From Candidatus Cloacimonadota bacterium (GTDB taxonomy: Bacteria; Cloacimonadota; Cloacimonadia; Cloacimonadales; Cloacimonadaceae), in assembly GCA_023392795.1 (NCBI GenBank), contig JAEWNJ010000084.1, positions 1 to 31,274 on the forward strand: a stretch of 31,274 nt of DNA, given 5' to 3'. Below the pieces are notes generated by a model. It was not told the DNA's origin. It ran no database searches and saw nothing but the letters and a program-made list of their open reading frames with translations. How positions within the stretch are numbered: the stretch's first letter is position 1; the number at the start of each line of letters is the position of its first letter. Shown here one piece after another: positions 1 through 8,090 of the stretch. The translations under genes were made by a program, and so were the position numbers.

Positions 1-493
1 CCATGTGGGTGTATCCCGCAGACAAGATGATCTACGTGGGCATGGAGAATGGCCACAAAGTTGGTAAGATCGGGATGCTGTTTTACAATGACTATACCTG
101 GGGTGCCAATGCCCAGAGCCCACCCGCTCACCCTACCAATGACGGCGGTCAGGTGATGTTTATGGAGCTAATGATCGGCGGATCAACAAGTAGTGAGGAT
201 GATAGCGCCCCAGTGGTGAACAGATTGTTGAATCCGAACTATCCCAATCCCTTCAATCCGGAGACCACTATCAGCTTTGATATGCCAAAAACAGATGCTG
301 CAAAGCTGGAAGTCTATAACGTTAAAGGGCAATTGGTAAAGACTCTGTTTGACGGAACTGCCGCCTTTGGCAGAAACAGCATGATCTGGAACGGCACCGA
401 TAATAGCGGATCTGCCGTTACCAGCGGCGTATATTTCTATCGCCTGACCACCACCGGTCACAGCGAAACCCGCAAGATGATGCTGATGAAATA
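1..493 (+). CDS. C-terminal part of a secreted protein with FlgD-like/PNPFNP sorting tail (5' truncated)
   Basis: The frame is open at the left edge of the window, so only the last ~163 residues are seen and the true start lies outside. The N-terminal half visible here is not recognised. The last ~85 residues form a typical C-terminal FlgD-Ig-like/type-A sorting tail: the motif PNPFNPETTISF, then a strand pattern (LEVYNVKGQLVKTL), a WNGTDNSG turn, SGVYFYRL and a final basic segment (RKMMLMK). Tails of this kind are common on exported proteins of Bacteroidetes-like and Cloacimonadota-like bacteria, where they are associated with surface delivery or anchoring. The protein is therefore probably exported, but its activity cannot be told from what is present. 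A bidirectional terminator lies directly behind the stop codon. Confidence 0.8.
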
Positions 494-515
494 GGTTGCT
501 CCCCAAGGATATAAA

Positions 516-545
516 AACCCGCGGCTACACACCGCGGGTTTTCTT
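516..545. terminator. Bidirectional intrinsic terminator between convergent genes
   Basis: A 9-bp perfect stem (AACCCGCGG, 516-524, with CCGCGGGTT, 532-540) has a 7-base loop and is followed by TTCTTT. On the opposite strand the stem is followed by a T-rich run made from AAAAA upstream. It lies 22 bases after the + strand stop codon and about 25 bases after the - strand cyclophilin stop codon, so it can end transcription from both sides. Confidence 0.85.
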
Positions 546-565
546 TGTGATTATCAAAAAGGGGA

Positions 566-1645
566 TCAGAGTTTGAGGACTTTGCGATATGCCTTGTGGT
601 TTCCGCCTTTAATCATCAGAAGATATCTTCCCGCGGGGCTTTGATTGCCATTATCATCCAGGCCATCCCAGGTGTAAAGCCAGTTTCCGGCGCCTTTTGA
701 GCCCAGAGCTATGGTACGCACAGCCTGACCGCGCTGGTTGTACACGGTTAGCTCTAGATCCGCAGTTTCCTTTATGCTATAGGCTACATCCACTTGCTGA
801 TGAAAGGGATTGGGAGAGCTATTCAGAGTAATCACTGGGGGGAGGGTGGCATCGCTGGCTGATGTACTGCTCTGCACCGACCAGTGTACATCCTGCGCGA
901 TGCTGTCGGAGGAAGCGATATGGCAACGCACGGAGTGATCTCCCGCAGAGGGGAAAGTGGTTTCGAAGAGAAAAGAAGTCTCGCTCTGGAGTTCATCATC
1001 CACATACCAGGTATAGCTAAGCTCCGCAGACTGAGTATAGGCTTCGCAGACGAACATCTGAGGAGTGGCCGAATCCAGCACTATTACTTCATCTTCCGGA
1101 GGATAGATCTGCCCAATGGTGAGATCAAGCATGCGTACCTGATAGATATCGACCGGGATGATGGGACGGTCATTCGCGCCAGTCAGTACAGATCCGATGC
1201 CCAGAATATACTCCAGGCCTTCGATGCATTTGCCAAATACTGCGCAATTGCCATTCAAATGAGGTGTGGGTGCCAGAGTAAAAAAGTACTGGCTGCCGGC
1301 GCTGTTTGGGGCGGAGGTTCTCGCCATCGACAGAATGCCCGCCTCATTGTGGTTCAAAAGAGGACTGTACTCGTCGGGGATGGTGTAGCCAGGACCGCCG
1401 GTGCCGGTGCCGTATGGACAGCCATCCTGAATCACGAAGCCTTCGATCACTCTGTGAAATATGAGGTTGTTATAAAATCCGGCATTGGCCAGATCGCGAA
1501 AGTTGTGCGCTGTGATGGGCACTATTTCATCGTAAAGCTCGGCAGTAAAGGAACCCATGGAGGTGTGCCAGCGGGCGAAAATGCGGGCGGAAAGCAGCCC
1601 CGGTATCAGCAGGAAAACACATAAAAGCAAGCTTAGTGATCTCAT
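566..1645 (-). CDS. Secreted cyclophilin-type peptidyl-prolyl isomerase with C-terminal sorting tail
   Basis: Cyclophilins catalyse cis-trans isomerisation of Xaa-Pro bonds. Residues 1-20 are a hydrophobic signal peptide ending LLSA. A cyclophilin domain spans about 22-175 with the expected motifs: FHRVIEGFVIQDG (63-75, catalytic Arg65), GSQYFFT (117-123) and HLNGNCAVFG (129-138). Residues ~180-265 look like an Ig/PKD-type beta domain. The last ~85 residues carry SPNPFHQQVDVAYSI and a WDGLDDNGNQSPAGRYLL turn, a FlgD-like sorting tail like that of the gene at 1-493. The enzyme should therefore act in the envelope or on the cell surface on exported proteins. A stand-alone bacterial cyclophilin is about 160-200 residues, so this one is roughly doubled by the extra domains. 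The start follows AGGAATGAATC, 9 bases after the DUF3795 gene, so the two are probably cotranscribed. Confidence 0.92.
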   Translation of the reverse strand: MRSLSLLLCVFLLIPGLLSARIFARWHTSMGSFTAELYDEIVPITAHNFRDLANAGFYNNLIFHRVIEGFVIQDGCPYGTGTGGPGYTIPDEYSPLLNHNEAGILSMARTSAPNSAGSQYFFTLAPTPHLNGNCAVFGKCIEGLEYILGIGSVLTGANDRPIIPVDIYQVRMLDLTIGQIYPPEDEVIVLDSATPQMFVCEAYTQSAELSYTWYVDDELQSETSFLFETTFPSAGDHSVRCHIASSDSIAQDVHWSVQSSTSASDATLPPVITLNSSPNPFHQQVDVAYSIKETADLELTVYNQRGQAVRTIALGSKGAGNWLYTWDGLDDNGNQSPAGRYLLMIKGGNHKAYRKVLKL

Positions 1646-1654
1646 GATTCATTC

Positions 1655-1987
1655 CTATCGATGTGCTTTAATGGCTGCTTTGGCGGCGGGAACCTGTTCA
1701 TAGAGCCATTTATTGTGTTCGCAGGGGAAATCGGGGCAGGGAGCGCAGGAAGTAAAGCCTTTGGCCTCCACGCAGGCGCGGATGGGGCACATATTGCACC
1801 AGGAGAAATGAATCGACCCCTCCATGCAGCCCTCACATTTGATGTCATTGGCAGTAAACTCGCTGTTGTAGTTCTTGGACCAGCGGATGGCGATATCGGC
1901 CTTGCGGGCTTCATCACCCGCCAGGTAAGCTTCCCGACATTCGCAAGAGTGGCAATCGATGCCACAGGCTGAAATTAATCCATTCAT
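1655..1987 (-). CDS. DUF3795-type cysteine-rich protein
   Basis: This is a 110-residue protein with twelve cysteines, at positions 8, 12, 15, 17, 51, 54, 64, 67, 72, 81, 84 and 89. The layout ISACGIDCHSCECREAY followed by KCEGCM, WCNMCPIRACV and CAPCPDFPCE matches the DUF3795 family, small anaerobe-typical proteins thought to bind metal (zinc or Fe-S). Function is unknown. There is no signal peptide, so it is presumably cytoplasmic. It starts at ATG 1987 behind a strong ribosome site (GAGGAG, 7 bases upstream) and lies 65 bases after trmFO, with a hairpin between. The overlapping frame at 1642-1965 on the same strand is a shadow. Confidence 0.8.
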   Translation of the reverse strand: MNGLISACGIDCHSCECREAYLAGDEARKADIAIRWSKNYNSEFTANDIKCEGCMEGSIHFSWCNMCPIRACVEAKGFTSCAPCPDFPCEHNKWLYEQVPAAKAAIKAHR

Positions 1988-2030
1988 TGTAACTCCTCTG
2001 TTGTTTTATCAGGCTGGGGAACAATCCTAT

Positions 2031-2050
2031 CCCGGATACCTTTATCCGGG
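2031..2050 (-). repeat. Perfect hairpin after trmFO (CCCGGATA-4-TATCCGGG)
   Basis: An 8-bp perfect stem (2031-2038 with 2043-2050) closes a 4-base loop directly behind the trmFO stop codon. No T-run follows on the - strand, so it is not a standard intrinsic terminator. It may be an mRNA-stabilising or processing hairpin between trmFO and the DUF3795 gene. Confidence 0.5.
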
Positions 2051-2052
2051 AT

Positions 2053-3369
2053 TCAACTAGTGGCGTCAAGAAAGTTTTTTAAAGCAGTGATGGATCGCTC
2101 GCTAAGCTGCTCTTTCTTTAGCTTCTTATCTCTTGGTTCGGGGTTTAGAGGCGGCAAGAGGCCAAAATTGGCGTTCACAGGCTGAAATCCGCGCTTGTCC
2201 GGGATCGTGATAAGTCTGCGCCAGAGCTGACCCAGGATGGTTTCTTCGGGAAGCAGGGGCAGATTTTCCGCCAGCAGTCTGGCACAAAGTAAACCCGAGG
2301 CGATGCACTCCACATAACCCTCCACGCCGCTGAGCTGACCGGCAATCCAGGCTTCCGGGCGCTGTATCAGCTCAAGATTGTGTTTCAACAGCTCCGGACT
2401 GTTCAGATAGGCATTGCGATGGATGGAGCCGTAGCGCAGGAAGCTAGCATGCTCCAGACCGGGGATCAAACGAAAAACCCGCTTCTGCTCGGGGTAACGC
2501 AACATGGTCTGGCAGCCTACGAGATTGAAGGCAGTGCGATGGGCGTTTTCCGCGCGCAGTTGCAACACAGCGAAGGCTTTCTTACCGGTGAGCGGAAGCT
2601 CCAGACCCATGGGGCGCATCACACCATGGCGCAGAGTGTCCTTGCCCCGGCGGGCCAATTCCTCGATCGGCATGCAGTTTTCATAGAAACTGAATTTATC
2701 CCCACTAAAGAAGGCATTCTCAAATTCATGCGCTTCATGCTTTTCCGCGCTCACCAGAGCATCTACAAACTGATAATACTGCTCCCGGTCAAAGGCGCAA
2801 TTCAGATAATCAGGCTCACCCTTGTCGTAGCGGGCTTTAGCGTACACGATGTCATAATCGATGCTATCCGCATCCACAATTGGAGCGATGGCATCAAAGA
2901 AGAAGAGCTGATGTGAACCCAGCAGATCCTGCATTGCTTGCATCATGGCATCCGAGGTGAGGGGACCGGTGGCGATGATCACCTTCCCGGCTGGTATATG
3001 GCGGAGCTCTTCGCGGATCAGGGTGATCCCAGGCGTGGCTTCCAGGGCTGCATTGACCCTTTGGGAAAAAAGTTCCCGATCAACCGCCAGAGCGTGACCC
3101 GCGGGCACAGCGCAGCTATCGGCAATCTCTAACAGTCGCGAACCAAGCAGCCTCATTTCGGCTTTTAACAATCCTGCTCCCGTGTCCAGACGGATGGATT
3201 TGAAGCTATTGCTACAGACCAATTCTGCCGGTAACGCAGTTTGATGCGCGGGGGTCTGGGTGTGAGGGCGCATTTCGAAAAGCTGAACCTGATAACCGCG
3301 TGCGGCAAGCTGCAGAGCAGCCTCACAACCCGCCAGTCCGGCGCCGATGATGCTAACTACGGGAGTCAC
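2053..3369 (-). CDS. trmFO: TrmFO, folate/FAD-dependent tRNA (uracil-54-C5)-methyltransferase
   Basis: TrmFO makes ribothymidine at position 54 of tRNA, using methylenetetrahydrofolate as carbon donor and FADH2 as reductant. The 438-residue length is normal for the family. An FAD-binding Rossmann motif GAGLAG lies at residues 9-14, followed by the family signature FEMRPHTQTPAHQT (31-44) and LVCSNSFKS. The two cysteines expected in TrmFO are Cys52 (in VCSNSFKS) and Cys232 (in ENCMPIEE). A second conserved stretch, ARRGKDTLRHGVMRPMGLELP, is also present. The start codon overlaps the stop of the GNAT gene by 4 bases, so translation is probably coupled. The enzyme is cytoplasmic and ends the ABC-cassette gene run. 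Confidence 0.97.
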   Translation of the reverse strand: MTPVVSIIGAGLAGCEAALQLAARGYQVQLFEMRPHTQTPAHQTALPAELVCSNSFKSIRLDTGAGLLKAEMRLLGSRLLEIADSCAVPAGHALAVDRELFSQRVNAALEATPGITLIREELRHIPAGKVIIATGPLTSDAMMQAMQDLLGSHQLFFFDAIAPIVDADSIDYDIVYAKARYDKGEPDYLNCAFDREQYYQFVDALVSAEKHEAHEFENAFFSGDKFSFYENCMPIEELARRGKDTLRHGVMRPMGLELPLTGKKAFAVLQLRAENAHRTAFNLVGCQTMLRYPEQKRVFRLIPGLEHASFLRYGSIHRNAYLNSPELLKHNLELIQRPEAWIAGQLSGVEGYVECIASGLLCARLLAENLPLLPEETILGQLWRRLITIPDKRGFQPVNANFGLLPPLNPEPRDKKLKKEQLSERSITALKNFLDATS

Positions 3370-3788
3370 ACTTCCCGCTTGATCATGGTGATATAGCCAT
3401 CCAAATCCTTGAAGCCCAGCGAACTGTATAGGTGCCTGGCGGCGGGATTATCCTGGTGTACTTCCAGTTTTGCCTGATATCCTGTTGCCTTGGCAATAGC
3501 CAAAGCCTCCCTTAGCATAGCCTTGCCGATGCCCCGGTTTTGATATTCCGGCAATACCGCCATGTGATGGATATACAATCTGCGGAAATCGTGATTTACC
3601 CAAGCGGCCCCGACTACGCGCTCATCTTCCGTGCAGTAGAGCATAGTGCCGGTGTTGTCCAGATTGTGCCGGATGGATTCCAGGCTGTCCGCACGGGCGG
3701 GATTGGTGATCCCCGTGGCCTGCCAGACTTGCATGATCTGAGCGTAGAGCTCCGGGCTCAGGCTTTTGGTGAGTGTGATGCTGCTCAT
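3366..3788 (-). CDS. GNAT-family N-acetyltransferase
   Basis: A 140-residue single-domain acetyltransferase. GNAT motif A is seen at about 74-92 (HHMAVLPEYQNRGIGKAML), with the acetyl-CoA pyrophosphate-binding pattern QNRGIG at 83-88, and motif B follows as VHQDNPAARHLYSSLGF. The substrate cannot be told: GNAT enzymes acetylate protein N-termini, lysines, antibiotics or small amines. It overlaps the DUF4340 gene upstream (4 bases) and trmFO downstream (4 bases), so it is inside the operon, but it has no evident functional link to either neighbour. No signal peptide is present. Confidence 0.88.
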   Translation of the reverse strand: MSSITLTKSLSPELYAQIMQVWQATGITNPARADSLESIRHNLDNTGTMLYCTEDERVVGAAWVNHDFRRLYIHHMAVLPEYQNRGIGKAMLREALAIAKATGYQAKLEVHQDNPAARHLYSSLGFKDLDGYITMIKREV

Positions 3789-4705
3789 GCCATGATTCTC
3801 CTGAAGATGTCTGCCGGTCGGATAAAGCGATACACTGTGTCGTAGACAACCTGATAGAGCAGGGTGGGATCGTCATCCACCATCAGCATGAAGCGTTCAT
3901 TATCCACCTTGGCAAAGCTGAGCTTTTTGGTATTACCCTGTACGTCAGTGATCCACACTTCGCAATCGGGCTTATTCATTGCCTCGCGCAGATGGGGCAA
4001 TCTGCCATCGGCAAAGACGCCCGTGCGCATGTTTTGCAGTACGCTGATGATCTTGACCAGGGCAAAATTGTCGAACGGCACCACAAAGCTTTCTTCAGGG
4101 CTGGTAAAAGTCCATTGCGATCCGTCCCGCGTGAGGGTAAACTCACCATTGGTGTGACGGGAGCGTACGCTGCGCAGATCTTCTTCAAAGTATTGCAGGA
4201 TCAAGGGATTGCGCCAGATGGCAAAATCGGGTCCGAAATGTTGTACCACTTTGCGCTTTACCTGATAGACCTCGCTGCCATTCTCGAAACAAAAGTAGTC
4301 CCAGGCATTACCCAGATTGCTAAAGAGCACATGGGCACTCCTGGTTCCCGCACTCACGCGGACATGCAGCGTATTTTCGTCATCCAGGAGGTAGGTCTTT
4401 CTGGCATCGCCTTCCCTGCTCATCGGAGTAATGGGGTATTCTGCTGCCAGCACTTCGGTAAAGAATCTCTCTACGCGCGTGGAATCAGCATCCCATACAA
4501 AGGGCTTGGGGAGGATCCATTTCCCGTCTTTGAGGATCACTTCCACGCTGTCGGTGGCATTCCAGACCTCTATCTTGTCCACTTTGGCAGCATCTAGGTC
4601 AAAGACGCGACGTGTCCTTTCTTCTGGAGCCCGAAGCCTCAAAACATAATAGCCGAGCAGCAAGACCAGCAGGATGACAGCGGAATAGATGAGACGCTTA
4701 TTCAT
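3785..4705 (-). CDS. DUF4340 membrane-anchored envelope protein
   Basis: A 306-residue protein with one N-terminal membrane segment (residues ~5-23, LIYSAVILLVLLLGYYVLRL) and the rest expected outside the inner membrane. The opening VFDLDAAKVDKIEVWNATDSVEVILKDGKWILPKP (about 40-74, quoted here as a pattern) is the DUF4340 hallmark: a beta-rich repeat built around a hydrophobic strand and a G-K-W turn. DUF4340 genes usually sit directly after GldG-like genes of ABC cassettes, as here, with an 8-base overlap. Its exact role is unknown; it is probably an accessory subunit of the transporter encoded upstream. Confidence 0.85.
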   Translation of the reverse strand: MNKRLIYSAVILLVLLLGYYVLRLRAPEERTRRVFDLDAAKVDKIEVWNATDSVEVILKDGKWILPKPFVWDADSTRVERFFTEVLAAEYPITPMSREGDARKTYLLDDENTLHVRVSAGTRSAHVLFSNLGNAWDYFCFENGSEVYQVKRKVVQHFGPDFAIWRNPLILQYFEEDLRSVRSRHTNGEFTLTRDGSQWTFTSPEESFVVPFDNFALVKIISVLQNMRTGVFADGRLPHLREAMNKPDCEVWITDVQGNTKKLSFAKVDNERFMLMVDDDPTLLYQVVYDTVYRFIRPADIFRRIMA

Positions 4706-6260
4706 ACATGAACCTCACTCGATACTTGCGCCGCAAGGCCCTGATGATCCCCACTAGTATCAGGATCAAGGCGGGCAAGGCGATAGCCACGGTCTTGGCG
4801 GCCGTCTTAATGTTACTTTCAATCTTGGCCATATCACCCCAATTGATGCCCAATTTCTGCATAAAGCGCGGTACACTGAGCGAAGATGTACCCAAAAGGC
4901 GGGATCGGATCCGGATCATATCCTCCCGATCGGACAAGAAGTCCAATGCATTGAGGATAATGTAATTGCGATCGATGTAAATCTCTCTGTCAGTATCGAT
5001 CACCAGTTCTTTATCGCCAAAGAGCACCATCTGCATCTGGGGAGATTGAGCCACAAAGCCCGGATCGTTCTGAGCGCGCAGTGAATCAGCAAAGAAGCTA
5101 TCAAACTGGCCTTTCAGCAGAGCTCCGGTAACGATCGATCCGGCGTCAAAATCCTCCACAGAGGTATCATAGAAGAGATCCTTCTCGATCTTAAACTCGG
5201 GATATTCCATCCAGCCGGAATAGATCGAACTCTGCAGGATGGGCTCGAAGGAAACGCCCTTTCGTCCGCTGAAAGAAACGCCGCTGGCCAGATACAGTGA
5301 GATGTTGTCGATATTTCGGGTGATGGGGTGATTGCTGCCGCGCAGAACCGGATACATGGGGTAATTGGCCATTACGCCCAGCCCGGTCTGGCGTTGATCG
5401 CAATACATATCCAGTAGCACATCTTTGCTCAGTACAAAGCCGTAGTGCTCCAGCATCTTGATCAGATTGGTATCAAGTGAATAGAGGCTATAGCCGTCTG
5501 TATCAATGCGATCCTGCAGGAATACCGCACGGCCGCCCTTCATCAGGTATTGATCCAGATGGTAGAGCTGATCATCCGTGAGGTTTCTGGCGCTACCGGT
5601 GAAGAGCAGAGCGTCCACATCCCTGATTTCCTGCTTCAGATCAGAATCATGAATGGCAAAATTGGCTCTTAGATTGCGCTCAAAGTAATTGGTATTAAAG
5701 TCATAATAGGTGGTATCGCGAAAGACCGCGATCTTGGGAAGAGTATGCTGGGCGATGCTCTGGATGCGCTGAGTGAGTTCATATTCCAGCCTGGCTTCAG
5801 TTCTGGGCACCAGACTGATGGATTCCACTTTACCCTGATACTCAAAGATGGCTCCGAAGATCACTTCCTTGCTGGTCATCTGGTCTTTTTCATAGGTCTG
5901 GAAACGCATCACGGAGATGTTATTGGCATGTGCCATGGCAAAGAGATCATCCCGGCTGAGATTGCGCACATACTCATAGCGGAACTTACCCCGCGAAACC
6001 ATCTGATACTCGCTAAGCAGATCCCGCAAATAGCGGCTGAGGGAGTTCAGCTCTGCCGGCAAATCGTCCGAAGCCAATACCTTTACCACCATTATGTCTT
6101 CCAGACCGCGCATCGTGTCCTTGCTCACTTTGCTGAGGCTGTAGGCTTTTTGAGCGGATAAATCCACGCGCAGATTCAGGTATGACACCACCAGCAGCAC
6201 GGCGATCACGATGCCCATCCTGATAGACAGGCCGGAAAGGATACCAAAAGTCTTCTTCAT
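4698..6260 (-). CDS. GldG-family ABC transporter auxiliary protein
   Basis: A 520-residue protein with a membrane segment near the N-terminus (about 14-32) and another near the C-terminus (about 488-508, VAIALPALILILVGIIRAL), so most of the chain is expected outside the inner membrane. The central region contains VDALLFTGSARNLTDDQLYHL and LMKGGRAVFLQDR, the pattern of the GldG/ABC_transp_aux family (an inactive-looking, glutamine-amidotransferase-like fold). In gliding Bacteroidetes GldG works with GldA (ATPase) and GldF (permease), but homologues occur in many non-gliding bacteria. Here it follows the permease by 2 bases and overlaps DUF4340 by 8, which supports one complex. I do not infer gliding, as no other gld genes are visible. 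Confidence 0.88.
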   Translation of the reverse strand: MKKTFGILSGLSIRMGIVIAVLLVVSYLNLRVDLSAQKAYSLSKVSKDTMRGLEDIMVVKVLASDDLPAELNSLSRYLRDLLSEYQMVSRGKFRYEYVRNLSRDDLFAMAHANNISVMRFQTYEKDQMTSKEVIFGAIFEYQGKVESISLVPRTEARLEYELTQRIQSIAQHTLPKIAVFRDTTYYDFNTNYFERNLRANFAIHDSDLKQEIRDVDALLFTGSARNLTDDQLYHLDQYLMKGGRAVFLQDRIDTDGYSLYSLDTNLIKMLEHYGFVLSKDVLLDMYCDQRQTGLGVMANYPMYPVLRGSNHPITRNIDNISLYLASGVSFSGRKGVSFEPILQSSIYSGWMEYPEFKIEKDLFYDTSVEDFDAGSIVTGALLKGQFDSFFADSLRAQNDPGFVAQSPQMQMVLFGDKELVIDTDREIYIDRNYIILNALDFLSDREDMIRIRSRLLGTSSLSVPRFMQKLGINWGDMAKIESNIKTAAKTVAIALPALILILVGIIRALRRKYRVRFMYE

Positions 6261-6262
6261 CT

Positions 6263-6985
6263 TTAGCGCTCCTGCATCATGTTTTTGGATTGGAGGTTAA
6301 ACTCCGCCAGGAAAGCTAAGATGAAGATGATGGCGACAAAGAAGAGAAGGTCTTTGAGGTCCAGGACACCCTTCATAAAGTTAGTAAGGCGATATTCAAA
6401 GCTGATGTACTGTAAAATGCGCACCAGGGGTAAGGGCACAATGGCCATGATGAACTTCAGCACATAGAAGAAGGCGGAGATGGTAAAGGCGATCACAAAG
6501 GCCACCACCTGATTGGAAGGCAGACTGCTGGCGAAAACACCGATGGCGGCATATGCAGCGCCGGCAAAGCTGAGTCCGATGAAGCCGATGATGGCTGCGC
6601 CGATGTCGATCCCTTCTCCCAGGACGGCGATGATAATGAAAAAGACCACGCTGGAGGCGATCAGGGTCTTCACTTGCATCACCGCGGCGAAGATCTTGCC
6701 CCACACGATGTGGCCGAGCCGAATCGGCAGGGTGGTAAGCAATTCCAAAGTGCCGCTGCTGCGTTCTTTGGCGATGCTGCCCATGGTGATGGCCGGCACG
6801 AAGAAGATGAAGAGCAGGTGCATAAAGCCATATAGACCGCGCATTTCTGCCAGGGCGACCTTGAAGATCGTAGTGGAGAAAAAGACCCCGGTGATCACCA
6901 AAAAGAGGACATACACGATGTAAGAGGTGATCGAGCGCAGCGCCAATTCATATTCTTTTTTTGCTATCGTCCAGATGGCTCTCAT
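6263..6985 (-). CDS. ABC-2 type permease, GldF-like
   Basis: A 240-residue polytopic inner-membrane protein with about six hydrophobic segments. The N-terminus MRAIWTIAKKEYELALRSITSYIVYVLFL is the usual amphipathic lead of ABC-2 permeases, and the conserved loop PAITMGSIAKERSSGTLELL (about 63-82) is their coupling-helix signature. It overlaps the ATPase gene by 4 bases and is followed 2 bases later by the GldG-like gene, so it is the membrane half of that transporter. The transported substrate is unknown. Confidence 0.93.
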   Translation of the reverse strand: MRAIWTIAKKEYELALRSITSYIVYVLFLVITGVFFSTTIFKVALAEMRGLYGFMHLLFIFFVPAITMGSIAKERSSGTLELLTTLPIRLGHIVWGKIFAAVMQVKTLIASSVVFFIIIAVLGEGIDIGAAIIGFIGLSFAGAAYAAIGVFASSLPSNQVVAFVIAFTISAFFYVLKFIMAIVPLPLVRILQYISFEYRLTNFMKGVLDLKDLLFFVAIIFILAFLAEFNLQSKNMMQER

Positions 6986-8070
6986 TGCTTTTCCTCCTCC
7001 GCTGGATCATCCTTGCTGCTGATCTCATCGATTTGTGCCACACTTTCCCGGATGGGATCTGTCCCGGGTACTTCCACTATCAATTCCGGATCGGCAGATA
7101 CATTCTCTGGATCAGTCGCGTGTACGTTATCGACGCCCGGATCGCTCTCCAGAGTAAGCTTATGAAAGATCTCTTCCAGGCTTTTTCGCTCGGTGTGCAG
7201 GGTTAGGATCAGCCAGTCGTTTTCGGCAACATAACGCGCCAGATCGTGCTTCACATCCAGGTTTGAACTCACTCTCAGTTTCATGCGGCAGCGATCTCCC
7301 TCGTGAATCTCCTCCAAAAGCTGAAGCTCCGGATAATAATCCACAAACTCACGGAGATCGATATTTGCCCCTTCCAGCTCCAGATGCAGCAGGTGATACT
7401 CTGCCAGGTAGGCATCCAGATTGCCGATACTATCATCCACGATGATCTTGCCTTTATTGATGATCAGCACGCGATCGCAAAGAGCCTGTACTTCCTGCAG
7501 GATGTGTGAGGAGAGGATCACGGTCTTCTCTTTGCCCAAAGCCCGGATGAGCTCGCGGATTTCGATGATCTGATTTGGGTCCAGACCGCTGGTGGGTTCG
7601 TCCAAAATGAGGATTTCAGGATCATGGAGAATGGCTTGCGCCAGACCCACGCGTTGCCGGTAACCCTTGGACAGGGTCCCGATCTTTTGATACTGCACCT
7701 CTTTCAAGCCGCAGCTTTCGATCACGAAGAGTTTACGCTCCCGAAATTGCTTATGGGTCATTTTGCGCAATCTGGCCACATACTCCAGGGCTTCCACCAC
7801 GATCATATCCTCATACAGCGGATTATGTTCCGGCAGATAACCGATCTTGGCGCTGGATTCGATGGGTTTATCAAAGATGCTCACTCCATCGATGAGGATG
7901 GAGCCTGATTCGGGCTGCAAATAGCCCACCATCATCCGCAAAGTGGTGGTCTTCCCGGCTCCATTGGGACCCAGGAAACCCGTGATGTTACCACTGGATA
8001 CACTGAAGCTGATCTTATCGACAGCTCTGATCTCGCCGAAATTACGGCACAAATCCTTTATCTCGATCAT
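6982..8070 (-). CDS. ABC transporter ATP-binding protein (GldA/ABC-2 class) with acidic C-terminal tail
   Basis: A full ABC ATPase: Walker A GPNGAGKT at 34-41, Q-loop region near 78, signature LSKGYRQ at 133-139, Walker B ILILDEP at 153-159 and the H-loop SSH at 187-189. Residues ~215-305 form the C-terminal regulatory domain common in this class. The last ~55 residues are an acidic, Pro/Asp/Glu-rich low-complexity tail of unknown use, which most family members lack. It powers the permease encoded next, with a 4-base overlap, and starts 20 bases after the adaptor gene. It is expected on the cytoplasmic face of the inner membrane. Confidence 0.95.
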   Translation of the reverse strand: MIEIKDLCRNFGEIRAVDKISFSVSSGNITGFLGPNGAGKTTTLRMMVGYLQPESGSILIDGVSIFDKPIESSAKIGYLPEHNPLYEDMIVVEALEYVARLRKMTHKQFRERKLFVIESCGLKEVQYQKIGTLSKGYRQRVGLAQAILHDPEILILDEPTSGLDPNQIIEIRELIRALGKEKTVILSSHILQEVQALCDRVLIINKGKIIVDDSIGNLDAYLAEYHLLHLELEGANIDLREFVDYYPELQLLEEIHEGDRCRMKLRVSSNLDVKHDLARYVAENDWLILTLHTERKSLEEIFHKLTLESDPGVDNVHATDPENVSADPELIVEVPGTDPIRESVAQIDEISSKDDPAEEEKQ

Positions 8071-8090
8071 GAGTTAAATACTCCTAAAGT

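Noticed and set aside
4698..8070. Gliding motility locus
   Set aside because: GldA/F/G-like proteins occur in many non-gliding bacteria and no gldB, gldK-N or other gliding genes are seen.
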